From positions 1 through 6,852 of the forward strand of contig DIRT01000040.1 of assembly GCA_002427605.1 (NCBI GenBank): 6,852 nucleotides of DNA, read 5' to 3'. Numbering within the stretch: position 1 is the stretch's first letter; each line of letters opens with the position of its first letter. A model generated the notes under the pieces. That model did not search any database and was not told the DNA's origin. It saw nothing but the letters and a program-made list of their open reading frames with translations. Position numbers and translations under genes: made by a program. This document shows positions 1-5,337 of this stretch, in pieces. The DNA is from Bacteroidales bacterium UBA5429 (GTDB taxonomy: Bacteria > Bacteroidota > Bacteroidia > Bacteroidales > WCHB1-69).

Positions 1-59
1 TACACACTTTTTGGGAAAGTATCATTCGTAATTGATCACTCATGTTCAAAAAGGGTTAC

Positions 60-130
60 ATTCCAGAGTGGGGTGATAGAATGACAAAAAAGGGGAGATT
101 TTCCTGCCCCCCTTTTTTTTTATTTCAAAA
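60..130 (+). repeat. Composite intergenic repeat, copy A
   Basis: This 71-bp block matches 4401-4470. Both copies begin with ATTCCAGAGTGGGG and end with CTGCCCCC, a run of nine T and ATTTCAAAA. The middle (about 74-103) differs in sequence but keeps its length, the total differing by a single C. Each copy carries a hairpin with a T tail near its right end. Here the block lies just beyond the 3' end of the minus-strand phosphohexomutase gene. Both copies lie next to gene ends, so it looks like a dispersed element that also provides transcription termination. The repeat was found by eye and its true outer limits are uncertain. Confidence 0.75.
86..121 (-). terminator. Rho-independent terminator (bidirectional) after the phosphohexomutase gene
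   Basis: A run of six A and four G (86-95) can pair with four C and a T run (109-118) around a 13-base loop. Read on the minus strand, this is a G:C stem followed by six U, about 35 bases after the stop codon of the phosphohexomutase gene. Read on the plus strand, it is a stem followed by nine U, so it could stop transcription from both sides. It is part of the composite repeat at 60-130. Confidence 0.7.
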
Positions 131-155
131 ATAAAAACAGAAAAAATTAGAATGA

Positions 156-1535
156 TTATTGAATTTCTTTGAGGAGTTGCATGATTTTCTGAACCAGTTG
201 GTCGGCTTCTGCCATGGTGGGAGCTTCGGCGTAGATTCGGATAATCGGCTCGGTATTGGAACTTCTTAGGTGAACCCATCCGGATTCGTAGTCGATCTTA
301 ACTCCATCAATATCAGTTACTTGCTCAGTATTACGGAATTGATCGGCAACTTTTTTTAAGATCCGTTTGACATCCATACCGGGCTCCAAAGGCAGTTTAT
401 TTTTAGAGATGGAGTAGGCGGGATAGCGCTTTTTCAACTCCGTCATGCTCTGTTTGCTGTGCGCCAGCCATGATAAAAAGAGGGCAATGCCTACCAGAGC
501 ATCCCTGCCGTAGTGTAATTCGGGATAGATCACCCCTCCGTTTCCCTCGCCTCCGAAAACAGCATTGATCTCTTTCATTTTTTTGACCACATTCACCTCG
601 CCGACAGCAGCCGCTTCATACTGCATTTGGTAGCGATGGGTCACATCCCTTAGGGCGCGGGAAGAGGAAAGGTTGGAAACGGTGTTGCCGGGTGTGTGAT
701 GCAAAATATAGTCGGCAATGGCGACAATGGTGTACTCTTCACCGAACATTTCGCCATTTTCCATAATCATTGCCAAACGGTCGACATCGGGGTCTGTGAC
801 CAAGCCCAAATCCAGCTTTTTTTCAACTACGAGTCTGGAAATATCGCCCAGATGTTCAGGTAACGGCTCAGGATTATGCGCAAAAATACCGGTGGGTTCG
901 CCATTCAACAGATGATACTCTACGCCCAAACGATCCAACAGCGGGGGTATCGATATTCCTCCGGTTGAATTGACCGCATCAACAGCCACTTTAAATTGAG
1001 CTTTACAAATCGCTTCAACATCCACTAATGGAAGAGCCAATATGGCGTCAATATGGTCGTTGATGGCGTTTTCATACAGTTGATAAGTACCCAATTGATC
1101 TATTTTCGCATATTCAAACTCCTCATTATCAGCGATTTCAAGCAATTGAGATGCATCTTCTGCAGAGATAAATTTTCCTTTGTGGTTTAACAGTTTGAGC
1201 GCATTCCATTCCATTGGATTGTGACTGGCGGTGAGAATAATTCCTCCGTCAGCTTGCTTTTGGATTACACTCATTTCAACGGTTGGAGTGGTCGACAAAC
1301 CCACATCAATCACATGAGCACCCATACTTTGAAGGGTAGCGCAAACCAGTTGGCTCAAAATGGGACCGGAAATACGGGCATCTCGTCCTACCACAATGGT
1401 TGGCGACGGATTTCTATTTTGAAGGGTTTGAATAAAAGCTGAACAAAATTTGACTACATCTATAGGGGTGAGGTTTTCGTCAGGTTTTCCACCAATGGTA
1501 CCTCTGATTCCGGAAATCGATTTGATTAGTGTCAT
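156..1535 (-). CDS. glmM: Phosphoglucosamine mutase-type alpha-D-phosphohexomutase
   Basis: This cytosolic enzyme moves a phosphate between C6 and C1 of a hexose. The likely reaction is glucosamine-6-P to glucosamine-1-P, feeding UDP-GlcNAc for peptidoglycan and lipopolysaccharide. All four active-site loops of the superfamily are visible in 459 residues. They are the phosphoserine loop TASHNP (Ser104), the Mg-binding loop DPDVDR (248-253), the sugar loop GGEGNGG (328-334) and the phosphate-binding loop RSSNTEP (424-430). Length is normal for the family. The sugar loop is GEGNG rather than the GExSG of E. coli GlmM, so phosphomannomutase or mixed activity is possible; the family call is safer than the substrate. 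Its ATG overlaps the tadA stop codon (ATGA), which points to translational coupling. It is the last gene of the minus-strand run and is followed by a hairpin terminator. Confidence 0.92.
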   Translation of the reverse strand: MTLIKSISGIRGTIGGKPDENLTPIDVVKFCSAFIQTLQNRNPSPTIVVGRDARISGPILSQLVCATLQSMGAHVIDVGLSTTPTVEMSVIQKQADGGIILTASHNPMEWNALKLLNHKGKFISAEDASQLLEIADNEEFEYAKIDQLGTYQLYENAINDHIDAILALPLVDVEAICKAQFKVAVDAVNSTGGISIPPLLDRLGVEYHLLNGEPTGIFAHNPEPLPEHLGDISRLVVEKKLDLGLVTDPDVDRLAMIMENGEMFGEEYTIVAIADYILHHTPGNTVSNLSSSRALRDVTHRYQMQYEAAAVGEVNVVKKMKEINAVFGGEGNGGVIYPELHYGRDALVGIALFLSWLAHSKQSMTELKKRYPAYSISKNKLPLEPGMDVKRILKKVADQFRNTEQVTDIDGVKIDYESGWVHLRSSNTEPIIRIYAEAPTMAEADQLVQKIMQLLKEIQ

Positions 1536-1975
1536 GAGTCTCTTTTTTGATTAAAAAAACGGATTAATAATTCTTTGCACTCTTCTTCCATGATACCTGT
1601 GACCACTTCTGTTTTGGGATGTAAGATATTCTTCCCAAGCAATGTGTAGCCTCTTTTGGGATCATGGGCACCGTAGACCAACTTCCCGACTTGCGCCAGC
1701 GCAATGGCACCGGCACACATGATACAGGGCTCCAAAGTTACATAGAGGGTGCAATCTTGTAAATATTTGGCAGTCAAATGATTGGATGCTGCTGTGATAG
1801 CCAACATTTCGGCATGAGCGGTAACGTCGGTAAGGGTTTGGGTTAAATTATGTCCTTTACCAATGATTTGATCATTGAGTACCACGACAGCTCCTACCGG
1901 TACTTCATCCAGTTCATAAGCCTGCAATGCCTCTTGATAGGCGATTTTCATAAAATATTCGTCAGAAAAAAACAT
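1532..1975 (-). CDS. tadA: tRNA-specific adenosine deaminase
   Basis: TadA deaminates adenosine-34 of tRNA-Arg(ACG) to inosine, which lets one tRNA read several arginine codons. The 147-residue protein has the zinc site of the cytidine/deoxycytidylate deaminase fold: HAE at 54-56 (His54 ligand, Glu56 proton shuttle) and PCIMC at 83-87 (Cys84 and Cys87 ligands). It also has the VPVGAVVV strand at 26-33 and a C-terminal helix ending FFNQKR, both usual in TadA. The first ATG is used; Met9 is an alternative start that would cost only eight residues. The gene starts 17 bp after the thioesterase and overlaps the phosphohexomutase by four bases, so it sits inside an operon. Guanine deaminase is a relative with the same motifs, but the length and flanking residues favour TadA. 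Confidence 0.92.
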   Translation of the reverse strand: MFFSDEYFMKIAYQEALQAYELDEVPVGAVVVLNDQIIGKGHNLTQTLTDVTAHAEMLAITAASNHLTAKYLQDCTLYVTLEPCIMCAGAIALAQVGKLVYGAHDPKRGYTLLGKNILHPKTEVVTGIMEEECKELLIRFFNQKRDS

Positions 1976-1992
1976 AACGGGCGATAAAGGGA

Positions 1993-2478
1993 TTACTCGT
2001 CATAAAAATCTTCAAAACGTGCAGGATAGGTTCCTTCTGCGATCATTTTTTCAACAGGGAATAAGAAAAAGGTAGTCTCTGCTTCGGCACATAATTCTCC
2101 TTCAGCATTGAAAAGTTGCGCTTCCAGGATACACAAATTTCTTCGATGCTCTAAAATTCTGCCCCTTAATCTGATTTCCGATTGATTGATAGTCACCTCT
2201 TTTTTGTATCTGATACTCATTCTTCCCGTAACTCCCGACGTTTTGGCTTTAATATAAACAGTCCAGGCTGAGATTTCATCCAAAAGCAGTGCCTGCACGC
2301 CGCCATGTAAAATTCCCGGGTAACCCTCGTAGTTGTGTTGCGGGTTCCATGAAGCGGTGATATAATCTCCCTCCTCATAAAACTGGAGTTTAAAACCGAT
2401 AGGATTGTAGGGAGAACAAGCGATACAGTTGTAGTTTCCCTGCGCAAAAACATTTTTAATTTTTCTCTTTTCAGTCAC
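1993..2478 (-). CDS. PaaI-type hotdog-fold thioesterase
   Basis: This is probably an acyl-CoA thioesterase of the PaaI/YbgC-like hotdog superfamily, acting in the cytosol; the substrate is unknown. In its 161 residues the family signature is GILHGGVQALLLDE (55-68). The HGG turn at 58-60 starts the central helix, and Asp67/Glu68 lie where catalytic acidic residues occur in this family. A Cys-x-x-Cys pair (Cys18, Cys21) precedes the fold in NYNCIACSPYNPIGF, a feature I recall in Bacteroidota members of this group. Translation appears to start at GTG: no in-frame ATG lies between it and the upstream stop, and starting later would lose most of the fold. It leads the tight group with tadA and the phosphohexomutase. 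I see no metabolic reason for that pairing. Confidence 0.87.
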   Translation of the reverse strand: MTEKRKIKNVFAQGNYNCIACSPYNPIGFKLQFYEEGDYITASWNPQHNYEGYPGILHGGVQALLLDEISAWTVYIKAKTSGVTGRMSIRYKKEVTINQSEIRLRGRILEHRRNLCILEAQLFNAEGELCAEAETTFFLFPVEKMIAEGTYPARFEDFYDE

Positions 2479-2527
2479 GTTGATATTGATTATTTTAAAA
2501 AAATGGAGTTAAAATTGGTTATTTTTT

Positions 2528-2553
2528 TAGGGACAGGTCGCGACCTATCCCTA
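2528..2553. repeat. REP-like inverted repeat with TAGGGAYAGGTCG arms
   Basis: Two 13-base arms meet with no loop around a GTCGCGAC centre. Twelve of 13 pairs match. The exception (2534/2547) is C:A on the plus strand but G:U on minus-strand RNA. It lies in the 132-bp gap between the PurK-like and thioesterase genes. A T run precedes it on the plus strand, so it is not an intrinsic terminator for the minus-strand genes. The outer bases resemble the hairpin at 4372-4399. Confidence 0.75.
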
Positions 2554-2610
2554 CAGTCGTGTTCAATTCAGATTTATGATTTCATAATTCGTAATCATAT
2601 CGAGAATCAT

Positions 2611-3723
2611 TTATTGGCTCTCCTCCAAATGACTCTTCCAATACTGATCCATGAGCTTTTCTACCTCCTCTTTGGAGTAGTCGATAAATGTAACATGTCC
2701 CACTTTTATGTTATCCCGGATCTCATTTTTGAGATAATCATGAACGTAGGTTCGGGGCAGTTGCCTTTGCTCTATGATTCTGACTCCCTCAACATCTTGT
2801 CCGTAAAAACTTACAGTAATTGCAGGATGGAGCAGCGTAGTTTCTTTCAGAGGCAGTCCGCTTAACGCTCTGATATGTTGTTCAAATTGATCTACTTCAC
2901 ATGCTTCAATGGTGTAGTTTCCTGAATTGTGAGGATGGGGAATCATCTCATTGAAGATCACCTCATTCCCAACCACAAACATTTCAATGGTTAATGTACC
3001 CACAAATCCAAAGTTACGCATCATCGTTTTGGCTGTGGATTCTACTTTGTGGATAATCTCTTCCGGAATGGGAGCAGGAGCAATACTCATCAGCAGATTA
3101 GAGCCTTTGTTGATATTCAGGGTAACCGGAAAAGTGCTGATATCTCCAAAAATACTTCTGACTACCACAATACTCACCTCATAGTCGTAATTGATCCATT
3201 TTTCCAGTATGGAATGGTGATTTTCCACTACACGGGAAGCTTCCGGGAATTGTGTACCTCCTTTGAGGATAACGGACTCTTTCTTTTCGAAAGTATCGCA
3301 AGTTTTCAGAACACAAGGGTAGTCAATCAGGCGGATTCCTTCGATTAGTTCGTAGGTATTGTTGACGGGGATATATTCTCCGCAGATGGCACCGGCGCGG
3401 GTGGCTGAAATCTTTTCACGCAAGCGGTGTTGAGAAAGGAACAGCGGCATCTCTCCCTGCGGGATGTTGTATTGAATTCCTAACTCTTTGATAATGTGAT
3501 AAGGAACATTTTCAAAAGCGTAGGTAACCAGATCACTTTTGATGCAGAGTTCCTCCATCTTGCTTTGATTAGTAAATTCTGCGATTATATGTTCTTCAGC
3601 GTACTGAGAACAGGGACAGTTGGGTTGTGGATCTAAAACGATGATCTGCATTCCCATACGATGTGCAGCTTCAGCCATCATGGTTCCCAGATGTCCACCA
3701 CCAATAATGCCAATTCTTTCCAT
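2611..3723 (-). CDS. purK: PurK-like ATP-grasp protein (N5-carboxyaminoimidazole ribonucleotide synthase homolog) with altered active site
   Basis: Classical PurK uses ATP and bicarbonate to carboxylate aminoimidazole ribonucleotide (AIR) in purine synthesis. This 370-residue protein aligns over the family's full length. It has an N-terminal nucleotide-binding-like domain (IGIIGGGHLGTMM, 4-16), LREK (101-104) and VLK with Lys140. It also has adenine-side ILEKW (172-176), EVSIVVVRS (182-190), metal ligands Glu247 and Asn258/Glu259, and PHNSGNYTIEAC followed by QFEQHIRALSGLPL. Several normally invariant residues differ. The glycine-rich loop after VLKTC (usually RGGYDGKGQ) reads DTFEKKES at 143-150. 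APRPHNSGH reads IPHPHNSGN (261-269). The arginine before KMGH is Ile339. The reading frame is intact. It may be a divergent or repurposed paralog, so the purK symbol marks homology only. No purE is present in the window. It is divergent from dtd, 122 bp away. Confidence 0.82.
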   Translation of the reverse strand: MERIGIIGGGHLGTMMAEAAHRMGMQIIVLDPQPNCPCSQYAEEHIIAEFTNQSKMEELCIKSDLVTYAFENVPYHIIKELGIQYNIPQGEMPLFLSQHRLREKISATRAGAICGEYIPVNNTYELIEGIRLIDYPCVLKTCDTFEKKESVILKGGTQFPEASRVVENHHSILEKWINYDYEVSIVVVRSIFGDISTFPVTLNINKGSNLLMSIAPAPIPEEIIHKVESTAKTMMRNFGFVGTLTIEMFVVGNEVIFNEMIPHPHNSGNYTIEACEVDQFEQHIRALSGLPLKETTLLHPAITVSFYGQDVEGVRIIEQRQLPRTYVHDYLKNEIRDNIKVGHVTFIDYSKEEVEKLMDQYWKSHLEESQ

Positions 3724-3742
3724 TAGTGCAATGTTTAATATG

Positions 3743-3750
3743 CAAATATC
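3743..3750 (-). promoter_or_regulatory. Possible -7 element for the PurK-like gene
   Basis: On the minus strand this reads GATATTTG, one base from the Bacteroidota -7 consensus TAnnTTTG, and lies 19 bases before the start codon. No convincing -33 TTTG is seen upstream. In the same 122-bp divergent gap I could not find a clear promoter for dtd. The call is weak. Confidence 0.3.
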
Positions 3751-3845
3751 GTAAAAAAATATAATATGACTATGGATTTACATAAAAATAATTGATATTT
3801 TTAGGCGTTTATTGTTTAAGTTAATGTCCAAAGTTTGAGTATTGT

Positions 3846-4298
3846 ATGAGAGTAGTGATTCAGCGGGTGCGTCATGCGGCAGTCCACGTAGAGAACAGAG
3901 AGGTAGGTTCAATAGGTGAGGGGTTATTGATTTTTTTAGGTATTGAAGAGGAGGATGGGGAGGAGGATTTGAACTGGCTGGCATCCAAAATTGTGAAATT
4001 AAGGATTTTTCCTGACGAGCAGGATCAGATGAATCGTTCTGTGATGGATCATGGGGGTTCAATTTTAGTAGTGAGTCAGTTCACATTACATGCTATGACC
4101 AAGAAGGGCAACAGACCCTCTTTTATCCGGGCAGCTGAACCGGAAAAAGCGAAAAGACTCTATTTGAAAATGATTGATCTGTTGAGTGAATTAACGCAAA
4201 AACCAGTCGCACAGGGTGAGTTCGGCGCCATGATGGATGTTTCTCTCCTCAATTGGGGTCCCGTTACGATTTGGATTGACACGAAGAGGAAGGAATAA
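3846..4298 (+). CDS. dtd: D-aminoacyl-tRNA deacylase
   Basis: Dtd is a cytosolic homodimer that cleaves D-amino acids, and glycine mischarged on tRNA-Ala, from tRNAs, keeping D-residues out of proteins. The 150-residue product covers the whole family. It starts MRVVIQRV, has the catalytic SQFTL motif at 77-81 (Thr80), and then KKGNRPSF (86-93). The cross-subunit Gly-cisPro motif is GPVT at 138-141, whose Gly138-Pro139 enforces chirality. FGAMMDVSL at 126-134 also fits. The residue before GP is Trp137, where most members have Asp (NDGPVT); this does not touch the catalytic Thr or the Gly-Pro pair. It stands alone on the plus strand, divergent from the PurK-like gene, and is followed by repeats and a possible terminator. 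Confidence 0.96.
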   Translation: MRVVIQRVRHAAVHVENREVGSIGEGLLIFLGIEEEDGEEDLNWLASKIVKLRIFPDEQDQMNRSVMDHGGSILVVSQFTLHAMTKKGNRPSFIRAAEPEKAKRLYLKMIDLLSELTQKPVAQGEFGAMMDVSLLNWGPVTIWIDTKRKE

Positions 4299-4310
4299 GG
4301 TGTGATTTTA

Positions 4311-4343
4311 AAGTCGAAAGTCGAAATCCAATTACGAATTACG
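4311..4343. repeat. Heptamer repeats: AAGTCGA x2 then AATTACG x2
   Basis: Two copies of AAGTCGA (4311-4324) are followed by ATCC and two copies of AATTACG (4330-4343). The 20-base stretch at 4325-4344 recurs exactly at 6825-6844. It starts 12 bases after the dtd stop codon. Confidence 0.75.
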
Positions 4344-4371
4344 ATGAACAAACCTAACCTCTAAATCGGCT

Positions 4372-4399
4372 GTAGAGACGCAGTGCGTTGCGTCTCTAC
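4372..4399. repeat. REP-like perfect hairpin with GTAGAGACGCA arms
   Basis: Arms of 11 bases, GTAGAGACGCA (4372-4382) and TGCGTCTCTAC (4389-4399), pair perfectly around the six-base loop GTGCGT. The element directly precedes the composite repeat at 4401. No T run follows, so it is unlikely to be an intrinsic terminator by itself. The outer bases GTAGAGAC parallel the GTAGGGAY ends of the inverted repeat at 2528-2553, and similar hairpins are common in cyanobacterial and Bacteroidota gaps. Confidence 0.8.
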
Positions 4400-4400
4400 G

Positions 4401-4470
4401 ATTCCAGAGTGGGGAAAAGGGATAACCCAAAAGGGAAACATGATCTGCCCCCTTTTTTTTTATTTCAAAA
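4401..4470 (+). repeat. Composite intergenic repeat, copy B
   Basis: This 70-bp block is the second copy of the element at 60-130. The first 14 bases are identical, and so is the right end (CTGCCCCC, T9, ATTTCAAAA), around a diverged middle of the same size. It begins one base after the hairpin at 4372-4399. Its right part contains the possible terminator of dtd. Confidence 0.75.
4429..4461 (+). terminator. Possible Rho-independent terminator of dtd
   Basis: AAAAGGG (4429-4435) can pair with CCCTTTT (4450-4456) around a 14-base loop, and nine T in all close the structure. The stem is short, has only three G:C pairs, and lies about 130 bases after the dtd stop codon. It is therefore weaker than its counterpart at 86-121. 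Pairing also works on the minus strand. Confidence 0.5.
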
Positions 4471-4526
4471 TAATATATATAATTAAAAATCAATGGGTTA
4501 TATAAAAAATGCGCAATGCAAAACTT

Positions 4527-4554
4527 CCGAAATCCGAAATCCGAAATCCGAAAT
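4527..4554. repeat. Heptamer tandem repeat CCGAAAT x4
   Basis: Four exact head-to-tail copies of the seven-base unit CCGAAAT lie about 70 bases beyond the 3' end of the membrane protein gene. A single copy occurs in reverse orientation at 5287-5293. There are no unique spacers, so this is not a CRISPR array. Confidence 0.85.
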
Positions 4555-4623
4555 CAAAATCCCCTTTTATTTTAATTTCAAAAAGAAGAAAGAAAGAAGT
4601 ATGAAGGCGCTGATTGGTAAAAT

Positions 4624-5184
4624 TTAATCCAATATATACTCCCCATTGGCATCCCTTTTGAGTTTTCTGGGTTTGTAACCGGGGATCAGTTTGTTACTCA
4701 AGTAAAAAGACAAGAAGGTTATGCCTCCACCTAATAGTAAACTTACTATTGTACCAAGCCAATTACTATTCACTGCAAAATTGGATGAACTCAAAATTAG
4801 TAAAATCGCAAAAATCCCCATTGGTTTATATATAACGACGTTATATCGATAAACCTGATAGAAAAGAAAAATACTAAATAGGGGTATAACAAAAATGGAT
4901 ATTAAAGGCCATGACTTGTAGTAAGTTACATAAAAAAAAGAGATTATCCATATTATTTGGAATAAAATGAGTAAACCAATTAGAGACAGTAGAACATTAT
5001 TCAAAGTTTTATATTTTTCCTTTCTTTCCTTGGTTACGGTACCTCTGATAAGCAGAGCCAGAGTTTTTTTGTCGTAATATTTCGGAGCCAGTTCATTATA
5101 AATTTCCTGGTCAGTTTTACCATTTTCTCTACTTTCAATAATAAATCTTTGAATCTCCTTGTAATCAATTGGGGATTTTTTCAT
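4624..5184 (-). CDS. Uncharacterised protein with four predicted membrane helices
   Basis: I do not recognise a named family. The 186-residue product begins with a charged, helical, soluble region of about 60 residues (SRENGKTDQEIYNELAPKYY at 18-37, then KERKEKYKT at 52-60). Four hydrophobic stretches suited to membrane helices follow at about 64-87, 92-112, 121-138 and 141-165. The tail is short and basic (KPRKLKR, 171-177). There is no signal peptide and no recognisable catalytic motif. By the positive-inside rule the basic head and tail would both be cytoplasmic, which fits an even number of helices. The gene is AT-rich and is preceded by a good Bacteroidota promoter that is nearly identical to that of the radical SAM gene 153 bp upstream. 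It is probably a real gene because of its length, promoter and coherent topology. Confidence 0.75.
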   Translation of the reverse strand: MKKSPIDYKEIQRFIIESRENGKTDQEIYNELAPKYYDKKTLALLIRGTVTKERKEKYKTLNNVLLSLIGLLILFQIIWIISFFYVTYYKSWPLISIFVIPLFSIFLFYQVYRYNVVIYKPMGIFAILLILSSSNFAVNSNWLGTIVSLLLGGGITFLSFYLSNKLIPGYKPRKLKRDANGEYILD

Positions 5185-5223
5185 GTCTATTTTAAATTTA
5201 GTGGCAAGATTTTATTCACGCTA

Positions 5224-5231
5224 CAAATATA
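5224..5231 (-). promoter_or_regulatory. Bacteroidota -7 promoter element for the membrane protein gene
   Basis: On the minus strand this reads TATATTTG, matching TAnnTTTG, with its last base 39 positions before the start codon. It belongs to a 19-bp block (5214-5232) that recurs with one mismatch at 6757-6775. No clear -33 TTTG is visible. An untranslated leader of roughly 30-35 bases is expected. Confidence 0.6.
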
Positions 5232-5240
5232 CATTAAAAA

Positions 5241-5264
5241 TTTAGAATTCAGAAATTAGAATTA
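5241..5264. repeat. Imperfect heptamer repeat based on TTAGAAT
   Basis: The seven-base unit TTAGAAT appears as TTAGAAT, TCAGAAA and TTAGAAT in phase, and TTAGAATT recurs exactly 14 bases apart (5242 and 5256). It lies just upstream of the -7 element of the membrane protein gene, across the expected -33 region. Single reversed copies of other heptamer words follow: AATTCGTA at 5277-5284 and ATTTCGG at 5287-5293. Confidence 0.55.
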
Positions 5265-5337
5265 GTCTGACACTCAAATTCGTACTATTTCGGATTTTTT
5301 TTGTTTTCTACGATTCGTTTTAAATATGCAGTCCTAT

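Larger units (their letters stand above)
4299..4623. other. Gene-free repeat-rich intergenic block
   Basis: These 325 bases separate the 3' ends of the convergent dtd and membrane protein genes, and I see no coding sequence in them. From left to right they hold paired heptamers (4311-4343), a perfect hairpin (4372-4399) and the second composite terminator repeat (4401-4470). Next come four CCGAAAT heptamers (4527-4554). Last is a fragment (about 4561-4580) that resembles the right end of the composite repeat, with C4, a T-rich run and ATTTCAAAA. A convergent gap is a site where insertions are tolerated, which may explain the build-up. Confidence 0.8.

Noticed and set aside
1..60. tRNA or other structured RNA at the left edge
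   Set aside because: No acceptor stem, anticodon arm or T-loop arrangement can be formed, and no long pairing is visible.
2528..2553. Inverted repeat as terminator of the PurK-like gene
   Set aside because: On the minus strand the stem is followed by A residues, not U. The T run lies on its 5' side on the plus strand, so it does not have terminator form.
2503..2865. Plus-strand open frame of 120 codons
   Set aside because: It runs antisense through the 3' part of the PurK-like gene and across the inverted repeat. Its protein has no recognisable features, so it is a shadow frame.
3250..3310. Compensating frameshifts hiding a normal GYDGKG loop in the PurK-like gene
   Set aside because: The other two minus-strand frames across the loop do not give a glycine-rich GYDGKG sequence, and the flanking residues stay in one frame with near-normal spacing. 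The divergence looks genuine.
3778..4062. Minus-strand open frame opposite dtd
   Set aside because: It lies antisense to the well-supported dtd gene and encodes a low-complexity, proline- and serine-rich product without motifs.
3846..4298. Loss of function in Dtd because NDGPVT is NWGPVT
   Set aside because: The catalytic Thr80 and the Gly138-Pro139 chirality motif are intact, so the Asp-to-Trp change alone does not argue for inactivation.
4527..4554. CRISPR-like array
   Set aside because: The units are seven bases, head to tail, with no spacers, and no cas gene is nearby.
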